From: Aphanomyces cochlioides
Lineage: Eukaryota; Oomycota; Saprolegniomycetes; Saprolegniales; Verrucalvaceae
Direction of reading: 5' to 3'
NCBI GenBank assembly: GCA_019828595.1
Contig: JAHQRK010000009.1
Coordinates: 1,612,001-1,676,000, forward strand
DNA: 64,000 nucleotides
Each line of letters starts with the position of its first letter. Position 1 is the stretch's first letter. Position numbers and translations under genes: made by a program. Positions 31,629 through 46,900 of this stretch are shown one piece after another. The notes below the pieces were generated by a model. It searched no databases. It saw only the letters and a list, made by a program, of their open reading frames with translations, and was not told the origin of the DNA.

Positions 31629-32219
31629 CTATTCTTGCTTGGCTTCCTCCTTCGATTCTTCACTGGGCGCTTGCTTGGACAAGAGCTCGACAATGTCGCC
31701 TTCGAAGTCGTTGGGAGCAGTTTGGGGACTGTATCGTTGGAACGGTTGGCCCTCGCGATCGACGAGGAACTTAGTAAAGTTCCACTTGATGAAGTTGCCC
31801 AAGAGTCCCGAGAGGTGGTGCTTCAGGTACTGAAACACTGGCACAGTGTTGTCGCCATTGACATCACACTTGTTGAAGAAGGGAAACGTGATGCCAAACG
31901 TCTCGACAAACTCCATGATCTCTTCGCTCGTGCCAGGTTCTTGGCCTCCAAACTGATTGCAAGGGAATGCTAGGATTTCCAAGCCTTGATCGCGGTATTT
32001 CGCATCAAGGGCGGCGAGTTGAGTGTAGTTGAGTTGCGTCAAGCCTCACTGCGACGCGACGTTCACAACAAGACAGACGCGGCCACGGTACTTGCTCATC
32101 GGCACGGTTTGGCCAGCCATATCGACGGCTGACAATTCAAAGAACGATTTTGCCTTGGTCGGATCGTCGCCGCTTGATTGACTTGAAGCGCGTCGTCCGA
32201 ACAGCGACCAGCTTGACAT
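31629..32219 (-). CDS. Glutathione peroxidase, probable selenoprotein (UGA = Sec)
   Basis: 196 residues from ATG 32219 to TAG 31629-31631 with one in-frame TGA at 32046-32048. The TGA falls exactly at the catalytic position: VVNVASQ[TGA]GLTQLNY, where glutathione peroxidases have Sec or Cys (the neighbour at 33044 has SQCGLT). The rest is intact: FPCNQFGGQEPG with the active-site Gln, and FIKWNFTKFL with the Trp-Asn pair. The frame continues undisturbed for 139 residues after TGA, and a SECIS-like hairpin lies in the 3' UTR, so Sec insertion is far likelier than a nonsense mutation. It reduces hydroperoxides, probably including phospholipid hydroperoxides (GPX4-like monomeric pattern; inference). 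There is no signal peptide. It is divergent to the second GPx and may share promoter sequence with it. Confidence 0.8.
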
Positions 32220-33043
32220 GATTCGTCCAGTTCCAAATTTGACTGACGCCGTTCAACCAGCCGAGATCATTTCTCACAGTCAATAAATTCCTCCATATCT
32301 ATTTCACCGGCAGATTAGAAATCAGACGACAAAGTGCATCATATCATGCACAATTTCCATATATTTAAATAAAAATCTCTAAAAAACTTGGTCGTCATGA
32401 TGGATTCTTCGTAACTCTAAGCTCAATTCTTTACAATTTATATGAAATTAAAGTATACATTGGAAATAGTCTCAACGGCTGCATTGTCGCTCCTGCATGA
32501 TCTTCTGACGAATTCCACTTGTCGAATCCTGACGATGATGATGACAACTTCTTTGGTCGAATATTCTTTGTTGACGGCGACTTGGACTGCTGAAATCTGT
32601 GGTCTAAATGTTGCGACAAGTGCGCAAGGCAGTGTTGGATCGGCTGCGATAGAAATGCAACATCTTTCGTGCTTTGGACAGCCCATGGAGTCTATGAAGG
32701 GGATCGACCAGCTGGGAATCCGCCTGTTTACACATCATTATAAATGAATTTCATTTATTATCTACTTACTACTACGTAGTAACTGTCAGAGGGGCTTGCA
32801 CTATTTCCCCAAAAGACTACTGAAACTACCGGCTACCGTGTAATGTAAGAACACTGAATGAAAGGCAACCCCACTTTTTCGTCATCATGGGAGGATTGAG
32901 TAAGTAGATCACTTGGACAACATGGTATAGAGGCTGGTCAAATAAAAGAATAAATGAAAATTGTTTATTTGCTATTTTTGAATGATTTAAGGAAAGCTCG
33001 GGGAGGATCCACTTCAACGTTTCATTTTGGAATTGAAGGGGAC
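32220..33043. other. Divergent intergenic region between the two GPx genes
   Basis: 824 bp between the two start codons, AT-rich, with a 12-bp palindrome TACTACGTAGTA near 32770. No coding frame is supported. It probably holds both promoters. Confidence 0.45.
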
Positions 33044-33985
33044 ATGAGCAAGGTGGAAGACGTATTGGACGCTGAATCATGCGGCGGTTTGCTCGATCAA
33101 GTCAAGGTTTCGCAAGGCATGCTGTGGAACTCGGTGAAGAAGACCCCCGTGTTTGTTGTGTCGAACCCCACGCTCAAGAAGATCTACGTCTTTGATGAGA
33201 AAAAGACGACCGTGAAGACTGTCTTTGACACGGATGCCAAGCAAGTCTTTGTGCGTGAAGAAGATGCTCCTGATCACCGATTCGTATTGGGATCGGAAGG
33301 TGTTGAACCAGTCGTGCTCTCTGCCAAGTCCTCGGACGAGCAAGGTGAATGGTTTGGTTCTTTCACGAAAGCTGGTGCCTCGATCCAAGAGCCAGTCGGT
33401 GAGTTTGACCCGAACCAAGTTAAGTCGTTCTACGAACTCAGCGCTGTGGATTTGAACGGAAAGCTTGTTCCATTCGAAGAGTACAAGGGCCGTGTTTGTG
33501 TCGCGTTCAATGCTGGCTCGCAATGCGGTTTGACCGATGTAAACTACAAGCAATTTGTTGAATTGGACAAGAAGTACCGTGACCAAGGTCTGCAACTCTT
33601 GGCCTTCCCATCCAACTCGTTTGGACAAGAAACTGGTTCGGCCAGTGAAATCCAATCGTTTGTTGACCGCTATGGAGTCACTTTTCCAGTCTTCCAAAAG
33701 GCCCCTGTGAATGGACCTCATACGCAACCTGTGTTCAAGTACTTGAAGCAAAATGCATCGGGAGGTGTGTTTGGCAACTTCATCAAGTGGAACTTCCAAA
33801 AGTTTTTGATTGACCAAGATGGCAAGCCCATTAAGCGATTCTCGCCAAAGACTACTCCGAGCGAAATTGAAGCCGAAATTGTCGAACTGCTCAAGGCCAA
33901 CCAAGCCAAAGATGCTGCCCCTGCTGCTGAGGCTGCCCCTGCCGCGGCCCCAACTGCTGAAGCTGCCCCAGTCGCCAGCAACTGA
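33044..33985 (+). CDS. PH-like domain + glutathione peroxidase (Cys type)
   Basis: 313 residues from ATG 33044 (MSKVEDVLDAES). Residues 1 to about 120 look like a PH-like domain (QGMLWNSVKKTPVFVV, KKIYVFDEKKT). A GPx fold follows: KSFYELSAVDLNG, FNAGSQCGLTD with Cys instead of Sec, FIKWNFQKFLID with Trp-Asn, and an Ala/Pro-rich tail (AAPAAEAAPAAAP). The usual NQFG segment reads NSFG, so the active-site Gln is Ser, and the Cys of FPCN is Ser. Peroxidase activity may be altered. It is paralogous to the Sec-type gene next door (YRDQGL.LLAFP in both). Unlike its neighbour it is uninterrupted, with no intron. Confidence 0.85.
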   Translation: MSKVEDVLDAESCGGLLDQVKVSQGMLWNSVKKTPVFVVSNPTLKKIYVFDEKKTTVKTVFDTDAKQVFVREEDAPDHRFVLGSEGVEPVVLSAKSSDEQGEWFGSFTKAGASIQEPVGEFDPNQVKSFYELSAVDLNGKLVPFEEYKGRVCVAFNAGSQCGLTDVNYKQFVELDKKYRDQGLQLLAFPSNSFGQETGSASEIQSFVDRYGVTFPVFQKAPVNGPHTQPVFKYLKQNASGGVFGNFIKWNFQKFLIDQDGKPIKRFSPKTTPSEIEAEIVELLKANQAKDAAPAAEAAPAAAPTAEAAPVASN

Positions 33986-34480
33986 ATCGATCCAGACAAG
34001 CTTCCAAGCAAACTGTAGTTGTCTGGTGCAAGCGTAATGTTAATGCATAATCATAATTCATAGTCGAGAAGTACCCATGACGACGACATATTGAGGGACC
34101 ATGGATTATTCAAATTGAACTCTGAAGTTCGACACAATCCATAAAGTCTGCGGCGCGTGGAATTGTCTTGTTCCCGAAGATCACTTTGGCAATGGCATGT
34201 TTGTTTGGGGTACGTGGAATTGTATCTCGTCGTCTGCATGCACTTGGAATGGAAGACTCGGCAAGATATTCTCACCTCCCTTGCTTGATGCGTTATACGA
34301 CAACCAAATATTTATTTCATTTCCTAACGATTAGAATTGATACATTTTTCAAGATATTTATTTAAAAAATGATATTGATGGAGAAATTTCCAACTTATTT
34401 AAACATGTCTTCACTTGGATTTTGAAATCAGCGCGGGAAGAGAAAGTGCGACGTGCGCCGCCAAAAGTCATCTCAAGGTG
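33986..34480. other. Intergenic, AT-rich; nothing recognised
   Basis: 495 bp between the GPx stop and the RecQ start without a supported frame. It probably contains the GPx 3' UTR and the RecQ promoter. Confidence 0.4.
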
Positions 34481-38706
<4,226 letters not shown>

Positions 38707-38864
38707 TCTGCTTTGGTATCGAAGAATTTTGAATTGAGTTTTGATTATTTAATTCTGCATTCACAGAAGTGTGGTTGCAGCTCGAGCAATGTTCGCATGG
38801 ACATCCCAGAACGAAAGTGTACACAAAATTTAGGATATGTTTACTTTATTCCTTCAAATGGATT

Positions 38865-39948
38865 TTACAGCTCAGTACGTTCGCCTTGGATGACCTTCGA
38901 TGCAGCTGGGGGTGGTGCGACAGACGTTGCTGCAGGAGGAACCGACGGGCCTTCGGAAATGTGCATATCTTCCATCACTTTAGCCATGTTGTGTGTTTGA
39001 TGCTTTTCCTTCTTTTGCTTTTGTTGTTCGATGCGGAATTGGAGATCAGGCAGGTATTCGTTGTAGTACTCCGCTGTGGCATCCTCGACCGCCTTGTAGA
39101 AATCGTCGATGCCAGCCCCTGTAGCTGCTGAAACACCAACATGTCGTAGATTGTTGTAGAATTCTTCAAGCACCAAACTGAGCGATCTGGAGAGTGTGTT
39201 CATGTAGCTTTCTTCTTGGGACTCATCCAATGCAGCTTGGAAAGCTTCAAAGTCCGTCATCCACTCGGAGGCAAAATCATGGCTCATCACGTCGGTCTTG
39301 TTGAACACGATGATGAAAGGCAACTTTACTTTGTAGAGAATACTGCACGCGTACAGCATGTTAGACATGAATGTGTTGGGGTTCACAGTGCGTGGAGTGT
39401 CCACGACGTAGACAACAACTGTGGGAAAAGTCGTCGCAAGCGATTCCGTGATAATTGCACCAGACGCTGACCATGTAAATGCTTCAATTTGACCTGGAGT
39501 GTCGACAATGACATAGCTAGCATACAAGATATAAGCATTCAGAACGACAGGTCAGCACGTACTCTAGTTTCTCAGCTCGTTTTTGGATAAGATCCACCAC
39601 TTGGTCAAATCGTGTCGCAAACAAGTTCAACGATGTCATAATCGCACCGTTTGGACCAAGTCCATACTCAGTCATAACTTGTTTATAGTCGACCGTGTCA
39701 CGAATGTCAATGTGAGCGCCGTACGGGATTTGCTTCACTGCTGGATCCAAATTCACCACGTACTGTCGATGATCCTTCTGCTTCTCAGCAGCGTGTGCAG
39801 CCAAGCGGTGCATAAACGTCGTTTTCCCACTACCAGCCATCCCAATTACGAGGAGCGTCGTCGGCAAGACGGCAGATGGCGTCGGCGTTGGATCGGCAGT
39901 GGCTTCAGCACTCATTTTCAAAAATGCCGAAATCTCGAATTCCTGCAT
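38865..39948 (-). CDS. GPN1: GPN-loop GTPase 1
   Basis: GTPase for nuclear import and assembly of RNA polymerase II. Exons 39948-39563 and 39516-38865 with a 46-nt intron (GTACGT...CTAG) give 345 residues. G1 is [11 protein letters not shown], the hallmark GPN loop lies in GLGPNGAI, G3 is VDTPGQIE, and G4 is NKTD (FNKTDVMSH). The C-terminal tail is charged, as in GPN1. The start may be ATG 39948 (MQEFEIS) or ATG 39915 (MSAEATAD). It converges on RecQ (158 bp between stops) and diverges from MoaC with only 67 bp between the upstream starts. Confidence 0.92.
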
Positions 39949-40015
39949 GACGACTGGACGAAACTCATCCGCATAAACATCCGGATAATTTATTTTGCCA
40001 CAAAGGTTTTCTGGA

Positions 40016-40558
40016 ATGCTGCCGAGATCGACGCTTGTCCGTCGATGTCTTCAACAACCAGCTCTGCATCGAGCCAAGCATGGATTGACGCATGTTAATA
40101 GTGAAAAGCAGCCAACGATGGTGGATGTAAGTGAGAAAGCTATTACAGCTCGAACTGCTGTCGCTCGCAGCATCATTCGCTTTCCAGAGTCCATTCTCAA
40201 TCAGTTGCTTCAAGATGGAGAGGTCATGAGCAAGAAAGGACCAGTCCTATCCACAGCTACAATTGCAGGCGTGATGGGAGCCAAGAAAACAAGCGATCTA
40301 ATCCCATTTTGCCACCCTCTTGCATTAGACGACTGCAAGATATCGCTACAAGTGCAAGAGGATGATTCGACAATTCATGTCACGTGCTCAGTCAAATGCA
40401 CTGGACGCACTGGAGTCGAAATGGAGGCACTCACTGGTGCATCCGTTGCTGCTCTATGTGTGTATGATATGTGCAAAGCGTTGTCCCATGAGATTGTCAT
40501 TGAAGACACTCGATTATTGTCAAAGACAGGCGGAAAGTCAACATTTACCAATAAATAA
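40016..40558 (+). CDS. moaC: Cyclic pyranopterin monophosphate synthase MoaC (mitochondrial type)
   Basis: Converts the GTP-derived 3',8-cyclo intermediate to cPMP in molybdenum cofactor synthesis. 180 residues. The first about 34 residues ([20 protein letters not shown]) are Arg-rich without acidic residues, a typical mitochondrial targeting peptide, which is why the ATG at 40016 is preferred over 40121. The MoaC domain begins [16 protein letters not shown], contains [30 protein letters not shown] and the catalytic-Lys tail SKTGGKS. Single exon. The stop lies 7 bp from that of the opposite-strand peptidase gene. Confidence 0.92.
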   Translation: MLPRSTLVRRCLQQPALHRAKHGLTHVNSEKQPTMVDVSEKAITARTAVARSIIRFPESILNQLLQDGEVMSKKGPVLSTATIAGVMGAKKTSDLIPFCHPLALDDCKISLQVQEDDSTIHVTCSVKCTGRTGVEMEALTGASVAALCVYDMCKALSHEIVIEDTRLLSKTGGKSTFTNK

Positions 40559-40565
40559 TCAATTG

Positions 40566-42115
40566 TTACATGACGACCATTGAAAGGATAGCTACCAGCA
40601 CGACTAGTACGTCACCGAACATCAGAATGGCCGAGAGAGTGCGCATTCGTAGCTGCTCGTCGGCTATCAGGAGCTGCAAATAACTCGCACACAAGTGGCT
40701 CCCATCCAAGTAATGGATCGGTAGCGCATTGAAGAGCCCGAGAGATCCTGACACGTTGTACAAAAAGTGCCAAAAGCGCTCGATGCACGTGGGAAAGAGG
40801 ATCCACAACGAAGGATATCCTCGTCTTCGAGGTGCATAATTCGACAGCTCGAGCTCAGCTGACATTTCCGGTGGATATGCATGTAGCATAACAACTCGGT
40901 CGTCTTGCAATCCAAGTCGTATCAATGTGGAAGACTCTATCAGCCGCGGCATAGCACAGATGTTTCCCACAGGACACGGCTCGTGATGACTACACCGAGC
41001 GATGGACTTGTCCCCGACAAGTTTTCCATCCAGACATCTTTGAGATTCATCATTCAGATCTGTGGAAAAACATTCGAGGGGGCTTTCCACATCAGGATTG
41101 CAGCAGGATATATCCGTGATAGTCTTCTCGGGAGCAAAAATGTCAAGAGGAGGCACGCAGTAGCCGTCTCCTTTCCAAGTGGCATTTTGATCCGACAGCA
41201 ATGCCAAGCGCGAAATTTGATGATGCCACTGTGAAATATTCAACGTTGACACATGGTCAACCGATACAATGACATCGCCTGCGAGAAGATCGTCATGAAG
41301 ATTTCAAAAGAGTGGTTTGTACCCACAGAGAGCACGCCTTCAAAGACAGAGTAATCTGGCGTCGACACAACAGCCACGCCTTGATTCAAGACAAACCATG
41401 GCGACAGAAATGTCGATAGCATGGCGAGCTGGATTGCACAGAAGAGTGTCATGACCTACAGCTAGTTGAGGACTCTGCAATCAATCAAGTAGACCTACCG
41501 CATTATGCCAAATCCCTGCGCTTTGAATTTTGATTTGGTCGTTCACGCCAATGTTGTAGTAGCTGTCGAAGCGAACGTAGGCTCCCGGAAACACCACGGC
41601 AAAGAAAATACCGACGGATACGAGACGAATTTCGCTCAGTGCTGCAGCCACTGCATGGCCAAACTCGTGCTACGATTAAGAGCTTCAGGTCAGTGTGCTT
41701 CGGCATATCGAATACGTACAAATGCAACAGCGAGAAAGATTGCAATCCATAGATACCCCAAAGACATGAATGGCAAGGTCACGCCTGGAATCATCACTGA
41801 TGTCGACGACAGCGGTGCTTCTACATCCACTTGAGCAACTGCACGAGCTGCGAGAGCGACAAAGTTCCACAGGAGATAGCATGTGCCGCCAAACATAATC
41901 ATCGCACTGACAACACTTCCAACAGTGAACCAGTTCTTGAGGATCGTGGCGTGTTGTCGACCCAATTCAAACACACGCTCGTTCAACCCTGTGAATTCCT
42001 TCGAAATATATGCAGGGAGAATATACACGCTGTCGTTGGAGCTTCCATGCAGCGCATACTTGATGGAGTACGCTATGGCCCACCCCACGCCAAGGAGAGC
42101 AAGCCACATGGTCAT
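40566..42115 (-). CDS. Site-2-protease-like M50 membrane metallopeptidase, 4 exons
   Basis: Intramembrane zinc protease of the S2P family, 470 residues. Exons 42115-41720, 41669-41499, 41455-41323 and 41278-40566, with introns of 50, 43 and 44 nt, frame-consistent. The zinc site HEFGH opens exon 2, next to membrane segments. GIWHN follows, then a PDZ-like part starting VLSVGDVIVSVDHV and a Cys-rich luminal region. The second zinc-ligand motif is FNALPIHYLDG (LDG), followed by two C-terminal membrane helices. In animals and fungi S2P cleaves membrane-bound transcription factors after site-1 cleavage (family knowledge); the substrate here is unknown. It is divergent from the GPGSY-repeat gene, with 187 bp between starts. 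Confidence 0.88.
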
Positions 42116-42302
42116 TTCCTTGTGTACACTTGGGTTGCCGCATGCATTCTAGAACTATTCCAATTAAAAATATCATAATTCATACGAATTTTCAAATAAT
42201 AAAAATAAATGTGTTTTATTGTTATAATTAATCCTGTAACTTATTCATTTTGAGAGTTTCTTAGGTCAAACTGTGAAACCACCACGTTTAGAAGAGGCCA
42301 CC

Positions 42303-42797
42303 ATGTCATTCTCGCATCTCTCTCAAGAGCGAGAATCGGGCTCTCCCGTGAAGGAAGTCGATCCACATAACCACCGCTCTCTAGGTCCAGGGTCTTATAT
42401 GTACGTATGATTGACGTCCCTCGTGATATTTAACTGGAATGCAGCAAGGTGCCAGAATGGCCTGGAAAATCTCCACCGAAAGGTCGTCCCAAGACATCGT
42501 TTGGCACGAGCGTGGATAAAGAAGTTCCAAGACACTCCCATGTCGAACGGGATCGAACCGTGTTTCAGAACGAATCCATACTTCATGGCAAGTAGTTGAG
42601 GCAAATCCTGCTGAAATCGCTGTAGAACATCACGCTTTGCTCCAACGGAACCACCCATCGACGAAAACGACAAAGAAATACGACCAAGATATACACTACC
42701 ACGCGCAAAGCCGTCATATACCATGAAATTGCCCGAGGAACCTCTTGGAGATAGATTACGCCGCAGCCATCAACAACTGTGTGACAGTCCAAAGTAA
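42303..42797 (+). CDS. Small GPGSY-repeat (SHIPPO/STPG-like) protein, 3 exons
   Basis: 138 residues assembled from exons 42303-42400, 42445-42591 and 42626-42797, with GT-AG introns of 44 and 34 nt and consistent phases. The first repeat is LGPGSYIKVPEWPG with downstream PKGRPKTSFGTS; a later RAKPSYTMKLPEEPLG is a degenerate second. Pro-Gly-x-Tyr repeats are found in sperm-tail and axonemal proteins (SHIPPO/ODF3/STPG families), so a flagellar role in the zoospore is plausible (inference). Reading on past 42592 without splicing would stop at TAG 42593. Confidence 0.7.
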
Positions 42798-42834
42798 GGC
42801 AGTTGATTTATTTAATGCTCGTTATTGTGACTTG

Positions 42835-43598
42835 TTAGACAATGTTTAACTCGGTTGTGCTGTGAATCCTCCTCCAGGTATCCCTGAAATAGCAACAGTA
42901 ATGAAAGGCAGGCTGCAATACTATAGCAGCCAGCTGAATCAACCTCTCTTCTTATACAGCTTAGCATGATGGCAATTTCCGCAATCTTCCGAGTTGGAGG
43001 CATACAGTTACATCCGCTAGGGCTACTGTAGATAGTGCTAGTACTTGGCTGAGTAGACTCGCCGGGCGATAGTAACGTGTTAATTGCGAAACAACAACAA
43101 CGCGTTGGAGGCAGAGCACGAGAACAAGGCAACCTGTTTCAATAGCCAAGACAGTGAAAACTCGCTCAAGTTCTTCTATTTTGCATTCGAGTGTCGATTC
43201 GACATGACTAAAGTTGAAGTTGGGGTCATTGGCCTGTGCAGTTAGTTGTGACAACCCTCAATAGCCCAATCCATTGCATCTATTGTGGCTGAACAAGGCT
43301 ATCACAGTCTTGCTCATGTCCGAAAGAACCTCTTCCGACAAATCCTCTTGGATGCTGCTTTGCAGTTTTGCCATTGTCATGCAGTTTGACTCAAGTACTG
43401 GTACTCAATATGGTGGAAGTTTCAACTTCAATCGTCAAAGCACTCCTCGAAGTACTGAATGTCGAAGTTTCCAATTTCTCAATTCCTCTTAAGTGCGAAA
43501 GAGTACCCCGTCCAATTTGGGAGGTGTGGCAACTATATCGTTTCAAAAGTAGCTCAAGCTGCACTTTCTTACCATGATTGCGTCGTTCGTCTCGCCAT
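42835..43598 (-). CDS. Small multi-pass membrane protein, unknown (tentative 5-exon model)
   Basis: The last two exons are well supported. 43233-43006 (SHVESTLECKIEELERVF, then hydrophobic LAIETGCLVLVLCLQRVVVV) and 42933-42835 (LAAIVLQPAFHYCCYF, ending ELNIV) join in frame over a 72-nt intron. Upstream, MTMAKLQSSIQEDLSEEVL joins via an intron of about 62 nt. The start MARRTTQS at 43598 is suggested by a TATATAT box about 10-20 bp upstream and a 40-nt intron. About 165 residues with two or three membrane helices. No family is assigned; the pattern before the helix vaguely recalls tetraspanins. The upstream exons are uncertain. Confidence 0.45.
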
Positions 43599-43940
43599 GA
43601 GACGCGCGCATATATACACTCCGTCGACTTGCATCAGACGTCAGTCGATCGTGAAAATTTGCACTCCAAAGTATCAATTTGTCCAATTTTTAAAAGTGAT
43701 ACTAAAAAATGATACATTTAGCGTATCACTTTAAATAAGCCAATCAAATGGAAGAATTTAAATTTGAAGACATTTCATTGGTTGAAATTCGACAACCAGA
43801 AAATCTTTCGATATTTGACGAGCAGAGTGTCTTTTGGTCAAAGATCTTCCAGCGCTTCCCCTAAGAAATCAAAAGATCGACTGGCGCGCACGGCGAGATC
43901 CTTGAGCTCTCCATTTAGAAATCGAGCAACTTCGGCAAAC

Positions 43941-46900
43941 ATGGTGATGCTGATGAGAAGACTCGTGAGAGGTAGATGTGTCTGGTATGTCGGCTCATCG
44001 TTTTGTAGCAATGCTGACGTGCATTGTCCTCTTCCAACAAGCACACGAAGCCAGAGCGCAAGACTTTGGTAAGACGGTAGGATATACATGTTGATAACAC
44101 CCCTCGCAGGTGCAACATCTATATATGAACCTCGCAAAGATCCTCTCCTCTCCCAAGTGTCTGGCGACGTTGAAGGCATGCTGCAGGAGAATCACCGACG
44201 ACTAACTCTTCAGCAAGCCCCACCCTCGGATCCTTTTCTACTCGGTTCAAACAGTCATGCAAACACCGAGAACTCATTTGATTGTTAGATAACCGTTTTC
44301 TTGGGCAAGTTGTCGTTGAGAGCCATCCGACTTTCGGCTCCGCATCAGTGTCGATTGATTCAGGATCTCGGTTTCATGCAGCCACCAGCGTGGGTCCAGC
44401 TGGTGCTTCCCTTCTTTCCGCCGTCATTCCTACAGCTTCAGACGCCACGTAACTTTATTGCAACCCCTTCTAACTCATTGTATCTTGTAGCGCACTGATC
44501 AACCCTGGCGACGTCATTCTCATTAACCAAGTTGAATTACGAACTGTTGTAACAGTTGCATCAACATCAATTACAGTTGACCGTGGCATTCAACGTGCAC
44601 TTTCTGGTGGTGAAACCATTCTCGTCAAACAAGCGCTACTTTCAGCTTTTGAAGACAACACACCATTGTCACTTATAAACTCCCTTGGGATGGACATCCG
44701 ATCGATTGACTCTCAGTCAGATACCTTGGGCATTCATCCAACTGCCCGAATTCAACATTTCTCTAGTGCCAATGCATCTGCTACCATTCGTGTGCCTGGC
44801 ACTGTTGGCGTAGTGCGTGGTAGTGACTTGGTCTTGACTTCTGCCGACCTGACTGGCATCCTTCGCCCAAATCAGTACATCCGCCTTGCTGGTGGCATTT
44901 ATGTTGTGAGCCCCACCAAGTCTTTCAACTCTACCTCTTTTTATCTCGATCGCCAGTTTACTGGACCTTCTTACACTGGGATGCCACTCTTTATCGAAGG
45001 TTTGGGCACTGCTATGACGCTAAGAGCTTCAGGCAGTGATCTCCTTCAAGCAGCGGCCAGTGTAGATGTGGCATTTGGCCAAGACACCAACTCCGTGTCC
45101 CTCCGACTAGCTACTGCCGACAATACTCAGCAAGCCACATCACTGACAGCACGACTTCAAATTGCTGCTGCTGGCCTTACACTCCTTGGTGGAGCAAACA
45201 CCATTTCAACGGAATTTGATGGACTCAACCTACGATCAGCGAATTATCTTAACATCACGGCTGGGACAGATGAATTCAGTCAACGTGGCGGCGACATTGT
45301 TGTCAAGGCTGGTGATTCAAATGTCAGTCAAGCCGGGAATGGTGGTTCAATATATGTTAGAACCGGCAGCAGCGTATCGGTGAATTCATCTTCTGGTATT
45401 CTTTTTATGGCCAGCGGTCGCAACGACAATGCCTCTTCCGGTACTGTCGAGCTCAGATCTGGTAGTGCAGGACTGGCAAGTGGTGCCGTGACTATTGCGT
45501 CTGGAATGAGCACAACTTCGGACACTGGAAATATTACGGTCAAGACTGGTGTGGCGACGCTTGGTAACAGTGGCAATGTGATCATTGCAACCTCCGACTT
45601 AACAACTGGAACGAAGGCTGGCGATGTGATTTTGAGTGGTGGCAAGAGCGCTCTATCCCAAAGTGGAAGTATTAATTTGAGTGGTGGTGATGGCTCGATT
45701 GGAGGAACGATCAATCTTCGAGCTGGCACCTCAACTTCTTCGTCAAGTGGTGGTAAAATCGTTGTCTCTGGTGGTGGTAGCGCCTCCAGCTCTGGGGGTG
45801 ACATCACATTTTCAGCCGGATCGTCCCAATCAACAAGCTCTGGTGGTAACGTGCTACTAACCTCTGGGGGTAGTGCCTCTGGTGTGAGTGGAAATCTGAT
45901 ATTTTCGTCAAATGTCGCCCAAAGCACTGGCAATATTACACTAACGTCGGGCTCTGCTTCAGCTGGCTCCTCTGGCTCTATGACCATCACAACCGGTGGC
46001 TCAACAGGTGGCCTCTCAGGAGGCATTCTCCTCTCAATTCAAGCGAGTAACACTGGAATTGGTGGCGATGTCAAGATACGAAGCGGTAACTCCATTATTG
46101 GTGGTCCAATTTCTCTTTTTTCTGGCAACTCCACCGGAGGCACATCTGGCTCAGTGACGGTTGGATCAAGTGGCTCTGTAGGTGGTGATTCTGGTACACT
46201 AACATTTTCAACTGGCGCGTCTGTCGGTGGAACTGGTGGGTCTATCGTCGGATCAGTAGGCAATGGCGTCCTTGCAAATGGTGGATCAGTCTCGTTTACA
46301 GCTGGTGCCTCCTCAGTTGCCAACGGTGGCAAGACATCTTTGATCGGTGGTGCAGGTACCAATGGTGGAAACGTTGAGTTGACTGGTGGTGCCGGATCGA
46401 CCTCGAATGGTGGAAATCTTGTTTTAACTACGGGCTCTGCTGCTTCAACTGCGACAACAGGTACATTTACACTTAGCTCAGCGTCTGGAACAACTAGCGG
46501 ATTTATTCAACTTAGAACTGGTAACGCCACGAGTGGCCCTGGTGGCACGATTGCATTATCTGCCGGCAGTTCTACCACTGGAAATGGTGGAAGTATTATC
46601 GCGACGAGTGGAGCTGGTGTTGTAAGTGGACCTGTGTCGATTTCAAGTGGATCTTCAACTGGCGGTGCATCTGGTATGGCGACATTGACCACTGGTGCCT
46701 CCAATGGTGGTGATTCAGGATCTGTGTCGATTGCGACTGGCAATGCTGTTGGTGGTACAGGTGGCAGTATTGCTCTGTCTGTTGGTGGTGGCGTGGTCGG
46801 CAATGGCGGTCAAATTTCTTTAACTTCTGGCTCAAGTAGTGTTGCGACTGGTGGTAAAACTGTTTTAACAGGTGGTATTGGAACTGTTGGTGGCAATATT

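Noticed and set aside
31452..31973. Plus-strand frame of 173 codons opposite the GPx
   Set aside because: It is antisense to the conserved GPx motifs and shows no family pattern.
32046..32048. TGA in the GPx as a simple nonsense mutation
   Set aside because: It sits at the Sec/Cys position, the rest of the gene is intact, and a SECIS-like hairpin follows.
43459..43734. Plus-strand frame with YPVQFGRCGNYIV resembling a tubulin start
   Set aside because: The resemblance is short and does not extend into other tubulin motifs. The minus-strand exons give a better model.
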